A stretch of DNA of 64,000 nt from Endozoicomonas atrinae (GCF_001647025.1 NZ_LUKQ02000002.1:1-64000), one strand, 5' to 3'. Numbered from the stretch's first letter, positions 20,807-30,162 are shown. Notes: generated by a model not told the origin, from the letters alone. Numbers and translations are program-made.

Positions 20807-21514
20807 ATGAAAGCCATTGAAGGCGTTTTTTTTGATCTGGATGGCACTCTTCTGGACACCGCGGAAGATTTTGTGATTACCGTGAATCAAATGCTGACTG
20901 ATCACCAGCACCCCGAGATGGATGGCCATGTGATTCGGCGGAATGTTTCAGCAGGCTCACGCGCCCTGATGAAGCTTGCCTTCAATCTCACACCAGGAGA
21001 TGAGCTGGAGCAGAAAAGGGCCTTGTTCCTGCAATACTATGACCGGCACATCCAGGATCAACGTCGTTCAACGTTCGCACAGCCTTACCCTGGCATACTG
21101 CCATTGATCGAGGAACTTGAACGCCGTGATATTGCCTGGGGTATCGTCACCAACAAACCCAGGACGTATGCACTCTCATTGATCCGACAAATTGGTCTGC
21201 TGGAGCGCAGTCACGCCATTGTCTGCCCAGAGGATGTCAAAAAACCGAAACCAGACCCGGAAGCGCTCTTTCTTGCCTGTCAGCAGTCCAGCTGCTCACC
21301 GGAGTGCAGTGTCTATATTGGTGACCATCTTCGTGATATCGAAGCAGGAAAAAAAGCAGGCATGATCACTGTTGCCGCGCATTATGGCTACATTGCCGAG
21401 GGGGATGACCCTGCGTTATGGGGTGCAGACCTGGATATCGACAATGTCCAGCAGCTGCACCAGTGGTTTGAACAGCACAACTGGCAAATCATCAACGACC
21501 GGTCTCATGCCTGA
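20807..21514 (+). CDS. mupP: HAD phosphatase, N-acetylmuramic acid 6-phosphate phosphatase type (MupP)
   Basis: HAD-family hydrolase with motif I FFDLDGTLLDTAEDF, motif II WGIVTNKP, the motif III lysine in EDVKKPKPDPE, and motif IV YIGDHLRDIEAGKKAGM. By homology it is a phosphoglycolate phosphatase-like protein. In Pseudomonas the gene between ubiG and yciK is MupP, which dephosphorylates MurNAc-6-P in peptidoglycan recycling, and that context is reproduced here. Three ATGs occur in a row at 20801, 20804 and 20807; AAAGAG is best spaced for the last. The longer upstream frame (from 20690) overlaps ubiG and is not conserved. Phosphoglycolate phosphatase remains the alternative. Confidence 0.85.
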   Translation: MKAIEGVFFDLDGTLLDTAEDFVITVNQMLTDHQHPEMDGHVIRRNVSAGSRALMKLAFNLTPGDELEQKRALFLQYYDRHIQDQRRSTFAQPYPGILPLIEELERRDIAWGIVTNKPRTYALSLIRQIGLLERSHAIVCPEDVKKPKPDPEALFLACQQSSCSPECSVYIGDHLRDIEAGKKAGMITVAAHYGYIAEGDDPALWGADLDIDNVQQLHQWFEQHNWQIINDRSHA

Positions 21515-21606
21515 CTCAGTACCTGTTTGTCAGCCTGATCAAGAGCAATGATTTTCACGTTGTATTGCTTAAACCGAGCAGTCAACAAACACCAGGGAGT
21601 AGAACC

Positions 21607-22353
21607 ATGTTTAAGTACCAGGCTCCGAAAGACCTTCTGAAGGATAAAGTCATACTTGTAACCGGAGCTGGCAGCGGGATTGGCCGGGTCGCCGCCCTGA
21701 CCTATGCCCGCCACGGTGCCACGGTCATTCTTCTGGGCAGAAGCACTGAAAAGCTGGAAGCGGTGTATGATGAAATCGAACTCAACCAGTGGCCGCAGCC
21801 AGCCATCTATCCACTCAACCTGGAAAGTGCTGGCGATATCGATTTCAGCAATCTTGCAGAAACCATTGAAAATGAGTTTGGTCGGCTAGACGGCCTGTTA
21901 CACAACGCCAGTCTTCTTGGTGAGCTGAAACCCATCAGCCAGTTTCCAACAGAAACCTGGATGCGAATCATGCAGGTGAATCTGAACTCCGCCTTTATGA
22001 TGACCCGGGAACTCCTGCCCCTGCTCCGCCTTTCTGACAGAGCGTCCGTGATTTTCACGTCATCCGGAGTGGGTCATAAAGGACGTGCCCACTGGGGAGC
22101 TTACAGCGTTTCCAAATTTGCCGCTGAAGGCCTGATGCAAATTGTGGCGGATGAGGAGGACGGCATCAGTTCTGTTCGTGCCAACAGCATTAATCCTGGC
22201 GGCACCCGTACCTCAATGAGAGCCTCCGCCTTTCCAGGAGAAGACCCGGAGAAACTGCCAACCCCGGAAGACATTATGCCGGTTTACCTTTACCTGATGG
22301 GAGACGAAAGCCAGGACATAAATGGTCAGGCCTTTCATGCTCAGCAGAGCTAA
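21607..22353 (+). CDS. yciK: YciK family short-chain dehydrogenase/reductase
   Basis: 248-residue NAD(P)-dependent oxidoreductase of the SDR family. The cofactor motif VTGAGSGIG follows VILV. The catalytic Ser is in IFTSSGVG and YSVSK is the Tyr-Lys pair; HNASLLGELKPI matches the YciK subgroup. The start is the ATG at 21607 with AGGGAG nine bases upstream (MFKYQAPKDLLKDKV), not the earlier in-frame ATG. The substrate is unknown. Confidence 0.92.
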   Translation: MFKYQAPKDLLKDKVILVTGAGSGIGRVAALTYARHGATVILLGRSTEKLEAVYDEIELNQWPQPAIYPLNLESAGDIDFSNLAETIENEFGRLDGLLHNASLLGELKPISQFPTETWMRIMQVNLNSAFMMTRELLPLLRLSDRASVIFTSSGVGHKGRAHWGAYSVSKFAAEGLMQIVADEEDGISSVRANSINPGGTRTSMRASAFPGEDPEKLPTPEDIMPVYLYLMGDESQDINGQAFHAQQS

Positions 22354-22367
22354 AAACACTTCCAACT

Positions 22368-22388
22368 GCCCCAGCTGAAAGCCGGGGC
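22368..22388 (+). terminator. possible terminator after yciK
   Basis: GCCCC/GGGGC stem, extended by an inner GC pair, 14 bases after the yciK stop. The tail is only TTC, so it is weak. Confidence 0.4.
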
Positions 22389-22535
22389 TTCAAACAACTG
22401 TTTCAACGACTTTGTCAATAAAAAAGAACTTATTCGTCAATAAACTGAGAACAAACTCTTCCATGTGCTTTACTTCTTTTCGTCTATTCTGATGCGGTCA
22501 CTCTTATCACAAATAAAATTATCACAATCAGAATT

Positions 22536-24215
22536 ATGAAAATTCGACGTTTTATGGAAAAGAAAATAGATAAGAAAGTTTTGGCTGCACTATTACTTTC
22601 ATCATTGCTAAGCTCACAGTCTTTCCTTGCCAAGAGCTTTGATCAGAAAGATTTAAATAATGAAATTATCATTGCAGCAAATTGGCAACAGCATTCAGGA
22701 GAGTACTCCGCTTACTTTTACCAGAGCTTTAACAGCGCAACAGATCAACTTGAAACTATTTTAAAAAATACACCTGATGATCAAAAGCCTGCAATAATCA
22801 CAGACATTGATGACACACTAATACCAAGTACTCCTTATTTTACCAGCATGGTCAACACGAACGAATCCCGAAGCATAGAACGATCGAGATTCTGGTGGAA
22901 TCATCAAGAGGCTAAAGCTCTACCAGGATCAGTAGACTTCCTGAAAAAAGCCAACAGCCTTGGCATTGAGATATTCTATATCAGCGGTCGTTTCAATGAT
23001 GTAAAAACAATTACAATCAATAAACTGAAGCAATTGGGCTACCCTGTTAACAGTGAAAGTCATGTAATTCTACAAGAAGAAAAAAACATTACCCTCAATA
23101 AAGAGGACAAGCGGCAGCAAATCATAAAAATGGGTTACTACCCAATCATGCTATTTGGTGACCAACTGGACGATCTTGGTGAGGTAGACAAAGGCCTTTA
23201 CCCTGAAAAGAAAAAGTGGGTAAGCCAGCATCAGGATAAACTTGGCTCCCAATGGTTTATTCTACCAAATACCGTTTACGGGTTCTGGGAAGAAGCCATC
23301 AGCAAAGGCTACCGAACACTGAACCCTGAAGAAAAACACAGGGTTCGAATACAGGGAGTTAACTACTCAGAGTTACCAGTACCTATTCCCGAGGGCTACC
23401 GGCAGCACATTATTATGGCTGATCTATGGATCAGAAAATCTGCAGACTTCAATGCCACCGCCCTTCAAACCTATAACCTCGCTAGTAAGGCTCTTGAGGC
23501 ACCTGAAAACCGTTATGCCAACGACCGGGCGGTTATAGTTGATATAGACGGCACACTAATAGACTACCCTCCAATTCACTTAACGCCCCCACTTTGTAAA
23601 TCATTCCCTGAACCTGAAGAAAAGATGAAGAACTATGAAAAACAGCTTCAAGCCAGTTCAATTCCCGGTGCTAGAGAGTTTTTAAACAAAGCGGCTGCCC
23701 TGGGTTATGAAATCTTTTATTTAACCGCACGGGAGCACTCTTCGGGCCGCTCTGGCCATAAGGGGGATGTAGAGAACTTCACCTTAAGACAACTCGTTTA
23801 CAATGGGTTCCCCAAAGTTACACCGACTAATCTACTGAACCGCTCAAAATATTGCCCAATCGATAAAAATAGCTGTGACAAAGAATACCAGCGAAAAGCA
23901 ATCATATCCGGTAGAATCAATGGGAAAAAATATAACGTCCGACTGTTTGTAGGCGACCTTCTTGATGACTTTGATTTAAAAGAGCAGGGTCTATCACCTT
24001 TTGACAGAGCTTCGGTTGAAAAAACCAAACACCTATACGGAAGAAGATATTTTATTATTCCCAATCCGGTAAACAAAACCTGGATGAGGCACTACTATTC
24101 AGGCGTAGCAGGGAAAGATATTTGCCAGCTGAGCGACCAGGAACGTTCTGACATTCGCAAAAAATTAATAGAAGATTGGCCTGAAAAAGATCTATACAAA
24201 GCGGCACAGCGCTAG
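22536..24215 (+). CDS. secreted tandem-domain acid phosphatase (HAD class, e(P4)-like, two copies)
   Basis: 559-residue exported protein. Residues about 8-32 look like a signal peptide (KKVLAALLLSSLLSSQSFLA). There is no lipobox, unlike lipoprotein e(P4). Two HAD acid phosphatase domains follow. The first has motif I DIDDTL at D90, IEIFYISGR, LFGDQLDDLG and WFILPNTVYG. The second has DIDGTL at D336, YEIFYLTARE, LFVGDLLDDF and YFIIPNPV. Both keep the nucleophile and the late Asp pair, so both may be active. The family normally has one domain and dephosphorylates nucleotides or other monoesters in the periplasm. It stands alone between yciK and the convergent cydC, and the gene is AT-richer than its neighbours, which suggests transfer. 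ATGs at 22536 and 22554 are both possible starts. Confidence 0.85.
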   Translation: MKIRRFMEKKIDKKVLAALLLSSLLSSQSFLAKSFDQKDLNNEIIIAANWQQHSGEYSAYFYQSFNSATDQLETILKNTPDDQKPAIITDIDDTLIPSTPYFTSMVNTNESRSIERSRFWWNHQEAKALPGSVDFLKKANSLGIEIFYISGRFNDVKTITINKLKQLGYPVNSESHVILQEEKNITLNKEDKRQQIIKMGYYPIMLFGDQLDDLGEVDKGLYPEKKKWVSQHQDKLGSQWFILPNTVYGFWEEAISKGYRTLNPEEKHRVRIQGVNYSELPVPIPEGYRQHIIMADLWIRKSADFNATALQTYNLASKALEAPENRYANDRAVIVDIDGTLIDYPPIHLTPPLCKSFPEPEEKMKNYEKQLQASSIPGAREFLNKAAALGYEIFYLTAREHSSGRSGHKGDVENFTLRQLVYNGFPKVTPTNLLNRSKYCPIDKNSCDKEYQRKAIISGRINGKKYNVRLFVGDLLDDFDLKEQGLSPFDRASVEKTKHLYGRRYFIIPNPVNKTWMRHYYSGVAGKDICQLSDQERSDIRKKLIEDWPEKDLYKAAQR

Positions 24216-24248
24216 TTTATTTGCATTGCAGCTGCTGTCTTTTTAAAA

Positions 24249-24279
24249 AAGAACCTACCCTAAAGAAGGGTAGGTTCTT
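24249..24279. terminator. bidirectional terminator between phosphatase gene and cydC
   Basis: A 12-bp stem AAGAACCTACCC/GGGTAGGTTCTT with a 7-base loop. The minus-strand reading ends in a T-run, serving cydC although it is 236 bases away. The plus-strand side ends in TTCC, serving the phosphatase gene 33 bases upstream. Confidence 0.75.
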
Positions 24280-24514
24280 CCATACATATGCGCCGTGAAA
24301 GGTAGGCGTCTCTATAAGATCACCCATTAAACCGGCAACAACATCAGACCTTCCTGGTAACTGCCCCTTCATCCAACCTGAAACCACTCAGATTATCATC
24401 AAAACAATAAAGAAGTATTTTTTCACGTACATTCTCCAGCCAATCCCTAATGGCATCGGCCGGAGAACATGGTTACCCAGACACTACAGAAGGCCTTGAA
24501 GGCATTAATATATC

Positions 24515-26191
24515 TTACAGGTTGATCAGGCTCCCACTTTCCAGTCGATAGACCTTATCCATCTTCTTCAGCACCGTCCTCTTGTGGGTGATCATAATGA
24601 TGGTACTGTCTTTAAATTGACGAAAGACGGCATCCATCAGCGCCTGTTCGCTGTGAACATCCAACCCTTCGCCCGGCTCATCCATAATCAGTACAGGTGC
24701 CGGTTTCAGCATAGCTCTCGCAAGAGCCAGGCGACGCTGCTCACCACCAGATAATGCAATGCCACCCTGCCCTAACCAGATATCCAGCAAATTGCCATCA
24801 TTCTCTCTGGCAGCTGCAAGTTCACTCAGCCCTGAATGTTTAATTATCGTTAAAAGCGCCTCATCACTGGCTGCAGGTGACGCCAACAGCAGATTCTCCC
24901 TGAGTGTGGCACTGAAAACATGGGTTTTCTGAGGCACAAACGTGATTGACTGGTAAAGCATCTGCTCAGAAAATCGTTGAATCTCCTGTCCATCCAGTAA
25001 TATTTTGCCACCAGAAGGCTCCAACCCACGGCTCAATAACTTGATCAGCGTTGATTTACCGCAGCCCGTTTTGCCGAGCAGTGCAACATGACTGCCTGCA
25101 GGAATGTGAAGAAATAACTTATTAATAACTGGCTGGTCATTCCCATAGTTACAGGACACATTCGTAAACTGAATCTCACCTTTTACCTCGACCTCAGGTG
25201 CTGTCTCTGGAAATACAACCACCGGTGAACTCACTACCTGACGCAATCGACTTGCCGCGTGTCGTGTATGACTGAGAAACTGAAATGCAACGGGTAACGG
25301 CATCAGTGCTTCAAAGCTGGCCAGCATTCCAAAGACCATCATGACCATGACCGGTCCACTGAACAGGCCTGCACTCATTTCACCACTGGCAATGTACAAA
25401 ACCAGTAATGCCGCCGCACCGGAGCCGGAAACAAACAAGGCTGAGCCAAACCCTTCCATCACTGCCATTCGGGACTGATCTGCAACCAGTTTCTCTTCCG
25501 ATTCAGTAATCGTCGTGCGGCTATTAGTCTCACTGCCGTAGACCTGCTGTTCAGCCATACCCTGTAGATAATCCAGCACCTCCTGTCTCAATCGCGCCTG
25601 CCTGACACCCATGGACTCCCCAGTCTTACGACCCAGGACGTAAAACAGCAATGGCATGGTAATGATCCAGAGTATCATCGCCAGTAACACCACCATGGCA
25701 ACGGTTGTACTGAAAAAGGAGATAAACAGTGAAAACAGCAGTGCAACAACAACAGCGGACAGTAACGGACTGACCAGCCTCAGATAGAGCTGATCCAGCG
25801 CATCAATATCGGCCACCAGTCGATCAAGTAGCTCACCTTTCCGATATTGCCCCAGCTGCTCCTGAGATATTGGAATCAGCTTACTGAAAAACCAGCTTCT
25901 CAAGCCTGACAACAGCCGAAAAGTGGCATCATGACTTACCAGGCGTTCTGCATAGCGGGCAGCGGTTCGAGCAATGGAAAAACCTCGAACGCCAGCTCCG
26001 GGGGTAAAGAAGTTAAAGGTCTGTGCCGTTGCAAAGGTCAGTCCCGCTATCGCTGTGGCAGTAATAAACCAGCCGGACAGTGAGAGCAGACTGAGACTTG
26101 CCAGCAAAGTAACAATCGCCAGCAAAACACCCAGCGACAACATCCCAAGATCCTGACGGTACAGTTTTAGAAAAGGCCAGAGGTCATTCAT
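24515..26191 (-). CDS. cydC: CydC subunit of cysteine/glutathione ABC exporter
   Basis: 558-residue half-transporter with an N-terminal six-helix membrane domain and a C-terminal ATPase: Walker A LLGKTGCGKSTL, signature LSGGEQRRLALARAM, Walker B VLIMDEPGEG. With CydD it exports cysteine and glutathione to the periplasm, which cytochrome bd assembly needs. The start is the ATG at 26191 (MNDLWPFLKLYRQDLG), overlapping the cydD stop by 8 bases (ATGAATGA), a tight translational coupling. The longest frame would add 26 residues inside cydD. No cydAB genes lie in this window. Confidence 0.95.
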   Translation of the reverse strand: MNDLWPFLKLYRQDLGMLSLGVLLAIVTLLASLSLLSLSGWFITATAIAGLTFATAQTFNFFTPGAGVRGFSIARTAARYAERLVSHDATFRLLSGLRSWFFSKLIPISQEQLGQYRKGELLDRLVADIDALDQLYLRLVSPLLSAVVVALLFSLFISFFSTTVAMVVLLAMILWIITMPLLFYVLGRKTGESMGVRQARLRQEVLDYLQGMAEQQVYGSETNSRTTITESEEKLVADQSRMAVMEGFGSALFVSGSGAAALLVLYIASGEMSAGLFSGPVMVMMVFGMLASFEALMPLPVAFQFLSHTRHAASRLRQVVSSPVVVFPETAPEVEVKGEIQFTNVSCNYGNDQPVINKLFLHIPAGSHVALLGKTGCGKSTLIKLLSRGLEPSGGKILLDGQEIQRFSEQMLYQSITFVPQKTHVFSATLRENLLLASPAASDEALLTIIKHSGLSELAAARENDGNLLDIWLGQGGIALSGGEQRRLALARAMLKPAPVLIMDEPGEGLDVHSEQALMDAVFRQFKDSTIIMITHKRTVLKKMDKVYRLESGSLINL

Positions 26192-27992
26192 CGTCCAGAC
26201 TCCCGCTGTGCATGCTGACGAACTGCTGATACAGAGCACTTTCCCTGGCCAGCGTTGAGGGAGAACCATCAGCCACCAGATTTCCCTTATCCAGCATCAG
26301 GATCTGATCCATGGCATTGAGTTGACTGATTCGATGGGTGATCGTGATCACCGTGCATTCATCCGGTATGGCGTTAAGTGCATCCAGAACCAGGCTCTCA
26401 CTGACAGAGTCCAGGCTTGCCGTTGGTTCATCCAGAATTAATAAACGCACAGGCAGTACCAGAGCCCTTGCCAGGGCTATTCGCTGAGCCTGACCAACCG
26501 ACAGGTTACCTCCCTGTTCCTTGAGCACACTGCCCAGACCGTCCGGCAGATTAGCTAGAATGTCCATACCCTGCGCCCTGCCCAGCGCTTCAAGACACTG
26601 CTCATGGGATACAGCGCGGCCAAACGCAATATTGTCATAAACAGAACCATGGATAATCAATGGAAGCTGACCCAGCCAGGCAATCTCTTTGCGCCAGCTA
26701 TCGAGCTGAGTATCCGCCAGAGATTGCCCCCCTATTTTGATTTCACCCTGATAGTTCCAGAATCCCATGAGGGTATTAATCAGCGTCGTTTTACCGGCAC
26801 CGCTGCTGCCAATAATACCGACACGACTTCCGGGCTCGATCTTAAACGACAGACGATCCAGTAATAACTGATGTTTATTTTCTGAATCATGTACTGACTC
26901 AGAGCCTGCAGAGGATCTTATGGCTGCTGAAACGGAGAGTTCTTTTGCCTCTAGGGTCAACGGCATGGCTTCTGGTAGAGACAAACCGCCACGATGCGCT
27001 TTCGGCTCTTCACGGGACAATACTTCCAGAATCTCTTCCGTCGCACCTATTGCCTTGGCCTTGGCATGATAGTAGGTTCCCAGTTCCCGCAATGGCTGGT
27101 AATACTCAGGAGCCAGCAGTAACAGGAAAAGCCCGGTATACAGAGTGACTTCGCCACCAAAGGTAATGTGGCCAAGAAAACTCATCCCCAGGAATACCGC
27201 CACAAGCGCAATGGAAACTGAAGCAAAAAACTCCAGCACCGTGGAAGACAGAAAAGCCAGGCGAAGCACCTGCATGGTTTTTATCCGAAAGTCTTCACTG
27301 GCATCAGCCAACTGTGTTTCTGCAAAGCGGGTTCGCTGAAAGAGTTTCAGCGTTTCCAGACCCTGAAGACGATCCAGAAAAAAGCCCCCCAAACGAGAGA
27401 GTGCCTGAAAGTTTTTACGATTAGCCTCCGCGGCTTTCATTCCAACCAGAATCATAAAAACAGGAATCAGTGGTGCAGTTCCCAGGAAAATAATGCCAAC
27501 CACCCAACTCTGGGGAAAAGCAACCACCAGCATAATGGCCGGTATCATCACCGCCAGAGCCATCTGGGGCAGATATTTAGCGATGAACTCATGAAGTTCT
27601 TCTACCTGCTCAACGGCAATCGCCGACCAGCTGCCAGCAGGCCGCTCACCAATAACCAAGGGGCCAAGACGGCGTAGTTTATCCAACAGTAGTTTGCGCA
27701 CTTCCACCCGGACACTGGCGCCTGCACGGAAACCACAGAACTCCCGCCCCCAGGCACAGACACCACGAATAATGACCAGCACCAGAACCCAGATAAAATC
27801 TTCCGTCAGCATCTCCCGAGTTGCACTTTCCATCACCAGCCGGTGGATCATTCCTGCCATGATCGAAGCCTGAACAATCAGAAAGACTCCATTGAGCAAG
27901 CCCAGTACCATGGAGACCAGTAGCCATTGCCGGGCCGGCCTTATCTGCCTCAACAACCAGCGATAGGCCTGCTTTTGCGTAGTTTGACTCAT
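26184..27992 (-). CDS. cydD: CydD subunit of cysteine/glutathione ABC exporter
   Basis: 602-residue ABC half-transporter, partner of CydC. The membrane domain holds several helices within about residues 20-310 (SMVLGLLNGVFLIVQASIMA first). The ATPase domain has Walker A GIIGSSGAGKTTL, signature LSVGQAQRIALARAL and Walker B LLILDEPTASLD. It is the first gene of cydDC and divergent from trmJ. Confidence 0.95.
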   Translation of the reverse strand: MSQTTQKQAYRWLLRQIRPARQWLLVSMVLGLLNGVFLIVQASIMAGMIHRLVMESATREMLTEDFIWVLVLVIIRGVCAWGREFCGFRAGASVRVEVRKLLLDKLRRLGPLVIGERPAGSWSAIAVEQVEELHEFIAKYLPQMALAVMIPAIMLVVAFPQSWVVGIIFLGTAPLIPVFMILVGMKAAEANRKNFQALSRLGGFFLDRLQGLETLKLFQRTRFAETQLADASEDFRIKTMQVLRLAFLSSTVLEFFASVSIALVAVFLGMSFLGHITFGGEVTLYTGLFLLLLAPEYYQPLRELGTYYHAKAKAIGATEEILEVLSREEPKAHRGGLSLPEAMPLTLEAKELSVSAAIRSSAGSESVHDSENKHQLLLDRLSFKIEPGSRVGIIGSSGAGKTTLINTLMGFWNYQGEIKIGGQSLADTQLDSWRKEIAWLGQLPLIIHGSVYDNIAFGRAVSHEQCLEALGRAQGMDILANLPDGLGSVLKEQGGNLSVGQAQRIALARALVLPVRLLILDEPTASLDSVSESLVLDALNAIPDECTVITITHRISQLNAMDQILMLDKGNLVADGSPSTLARESALYQQFVSMHSGSLDDE

Positions 27993-28099
27993 CTTTTGAA
28001 TGTATTTCCCGGACTACTTACGACGTGGAGTGCATTGTACATAACTCGATCGGTACTCACCACGATGATACAGACTGGTTTTCAGGTACTTCCGCCCCC

Positions 28100-28105
28100 T
28101 ATAAT
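28100..28105 (+). promoter_or_regulatory. candidate -10 box for trmJ
   Basis: A perfect TATAAT about 140 bases before the trmJ start. The -35 region is weak (GGTTTT at 17 bases). If real, the repeat element at 28131-28196 would be transcribed as part of the trmJ leader. Confidence 0.35.
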
Positions 28106-28130
28106 TACGGACCAAATTCACTATGTGGTT

Positions 28131-28196
28131 TAGGCTCTGTTGACATAAGGTTTGAGCCCGAAGGGTGGCTCATCTAGCCGTTCTCAACAGAGCCTA
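28131..28196. mobile_element. short nested inverted-repeat element A (MITE-like)
   Basis: 66 bases bounded by perfect 13-bp terminal inverted repeats (TAGGCTCTGTTGA / TCAACAGAGCCTA) beginning and ending in TA. Inside is a second hairpin, TGAGCC/GGCTCA, around CGAAGGGT. The inner text CCCGAAGGGTGGCTCA matches element C (56901-57168) at 15 of 16 positions, so they are related. It lies in the trmJ leader. Confidence 0.7.
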
Positions 28197-28244
28197 GAGC
28201 AGTCCAACAAGACAGCATCTTCAGTAACTCAGCCATTGGTCATC

Positions 28245-28991
28245 ATGCTTCAGAATATTCGAATCATCCTTATCAACACGTTTCACCCTGGCAACATAGG
28301 CTCCACGGCCCGAGCCATGAAAACCATGGGCCTGAGTGACCTCTGCCTGGTAACCCCTCAACGATTTCCAGCTCCCGAGGCGGACTCTATGGCAGCAGGA
28401 GCGCTGGACGTGCTTGAGAATGCCCGGGTATTTGACACTCTGGACGAGGCTATTGCCGACTGCTCTCTGGTCATTGGTACCAGTGCCAGAACACGCACCC
28501 ACTCTTTCTCACGCCCGATGCTGGGTGCTGAAGAATGCGCTGAGAAGCTGCTCTCGGATTCCCGTCAATCTCCCGTTGCCCTGGTATTTGGCCAGGAAAC
28601 CATGGGCCTTACCAACAGCGAACTGGAAAAGTGCCACTTTCATACCAGTATCGATGCAAACCCAGAATACCCGGTTCTTAACGTTGCCTCAGCTATCCAG
28701 ATCCTCTGTTATGAGATCTTCAAGGCTTCACTGAAAAAAGAGAGCGACTGGCACAGTGAAAAACCGGAACAGGAATACCCTCTAAATCAGGAGCTGGAAA
28801 AGTTCTATGAACATCTTGAAACCACACTGACCGACATCGACTTTATTATTCAACAGCACCCGGGTCTGGTGATGACACGGCTCCGTCGCTTCTTTAACCG
28901 CGCTCGCCCCGAAGCCAAAGAATTGAATATGTTGCGTGGCATTCTCGGAGCTGCCCAGAAAGCATCTGGAAAAAACAGCAATAATGGCTGA
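28245..28991 (+). CDS. trmJ: tRNA (cytidine/uridine-2'-O-)-methyltransferase TrmJ
   Basis: SPOUT-class methyltransferase that 2'-O-methylates position 32 of several tRNAs. 248 residues, beginning MLQNIRIILINTFHPGNIGSTARAMKTMG. The SAM-binding knot motifs are LVFGQETMGLTNSEL and YPVLNVASAIQILCYE, and a C-terminal helical extension follows. The ATG at 28245 is chosen because the family starts here; upstream codons in frame come from element A. No strong ribosome binding site is visible. Its last 8 bases overlap the next gene (ATGGCTGA). Confidence 0.95.
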   Translation: MLQNIRIILINTFHPGNIGSTARAMKTMGLSDLCLVTPQRFPAPEADSMAAGALDVLENARVFDTLDEAIADCSLVIGTSARTRTHSFSRPMLGAEECAEKLLSDSRQSPVALVFGQETMGLTNSELEKCHFHTSIDANPEYPVLNVASAIQILCYEIFKASLKKESDWHSEKPEQEYPLNQELEKFYEHLETTLTDIDFIIQQHPGLVMTRLRRFFNRARPEAKELNMLRGILGAAQKASGKNSNNG

Positions 28992-29424
28992 ATTTGCTCC
29001 GCTTACCGTTGAGGAGCTAACTCCGATTGCCTTTCCTCTGGTTAACCGTTTTTTTAAAGACAATGGACATAAAGGAAAAGCGTCGGGCGATGAGCGGGTC
29101 TGGGTCGCCCGCTGTTCGAAGGGAAACATTGTCGCCGGGCTCAGGGCCAGCCCAAAATCCGAAGGTTATCTGCTGAGAAGCGTCTGGGTGGGCAGACATG
29201 CCCAGAGAAAGGGTATTGGGTCGTTCTTTTTGAGAGAAGTCCTGAATGACCTTGGGAGTATTCACTGCTGGTGCTACCCATACGCTCACCTTGAGCTTTT
29301 TTACCAGAGATCAGGCTTTTTCAGCCCAGAACCTGACAGTGTACCGCCTGATATTCTGGCCCCTTACCTGAGGTACCAGCAACAGGGACACGATTTCTTA
29401 TTGATGTGTCACTGCCCTAAGTAA
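28984..29424 (+). CDS. GNAT family N-acetyltransferase
   Basis: 146-residue protein of the GNAT superfamily. The acetyl-CoA site is in VWVGRHAQRKGIGSFFLREVL, with the RxxGxG core. The C-terminal YPYAHLELFYQRSGFF matches the usual end of the fold. Start at the ATG overlapping the trmJ stop, so it is translated from the same message. The acceptor substrate cannot be inferred. Its last 27 bases overlap the 3' end of the convergent rluF gene. Confidence 0.85.
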   Translation: MAEFAPLTVEELTPIAFPLVNRFFKDNGHKGKASGDERVWVARCSKGNIVAGLRASPKSEGYLLRSVWVGRHAQRKGIGSFFLREVLNDLGSIHCWCYPYAHLELFYQRSGFFSPEPDSVPPDILAPYLRYQQQGHDFLLMCHCPK

Positions 29425-30105
29425 TCCAGAGATTTCTTCGGGCAGAAGCAGGCGATGCTGACCAGGTCCAGTTCCATCCAGAAGTAAGTTCACCATACGA
29501 ATGCGCTGCAAATCCATTACGCGATAGCCCAGCGCCTGACACATTCGACGTATCTGACGATTAAGTCCCTGGGTCAAGACAATCTTAAAGGCATGACTGG
29601 CTACCCTCGTTACCCGGCAGGACTTTGTGGTTACACCCCCATAACGGACACCCGCCGCCATCGACAAAAGGAAAGCCTTATCAATCGGCTTATCGACAGT
29701 GACCAGATACTCTTTTTCATGGTAATAATCCGGATGCAGCAAGCTCTGGCATAATTCACCATGGTTGGTCAGCAGCATCAAACCGTGGGAGTCTTTATCC
29801 AGTCTGCCAACGGGAAAAACCCTTAAATGGTCATTAAGTTTGGGCAAATGATGAACAATACTGGCCGGATCATCAACATCACACACAGAGTCAATACCTA
29901 CCGGCTTGTTGTAGAGAAAGTATATTTTTGCAGTCGTTAACTTCAGCTCACGCCCATCAACCGTCACACAATCGCTGCCTGTTACTCGATCAATATGTAA
30001 TCCCAGTCTGCCATTGACCAGCACACAACCACTGTCAATCAGGCGGGAGGCCTTCCGCCGCGAGCAAAAGCCGGCATCAGCAATGAATTTGGAAAGGCGA
30101 ATCAT
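29398..30105 (-). CDS. rluF: 23S rRNA pseudouridine synthase RluF type
   Basis: 235-residue enzyme of the RsuA/RluB/E/F family. The N-terminal S4 RNA-binding domain is RLSKFIADAGFCSRRKASRLI. The catalytic Asp is D103 in VGRLDKDSHGLMLLTNHG. QGLNRQIRRMC is the conserved C-terminal motif. HEKEYLVTVDKPI is closest to RluF, which modifies U2604 in 23S rRNA. I start at the ATG at 30105; a TTG two codons upstream is possible. It is convergent with the acetyltransferase gene, with a 27-base overlap. Confidence 0.88.
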   Translation of the reverse strand: MIRLSKFIADAGFCSRRKASRLIDSGCVLVNGRLGLHIDRVTGSDCVTVDGRELKLTTAKIYFLYNKPVGIDSVCDVDDPASIVHHLPKLNDHLRVFPVGRLDKDSHGLMLLTNHGELCQSLLHPDYYHEKEYLVTVDKPIDKAFLLSMAAGVRYGGVTTKSCRVTRVASHAFKIVLTQGLNRQIRRMCQALGYRVMDLQRIRMVNLLLDGTGPGQHRLLLPEEISGLLRAVTHQ

Positions 30106-30162
30106 AGGCAATTTTCATGTATTATCCGCCTTTTAAATCGATAGTAATTCACAGATACGGAC

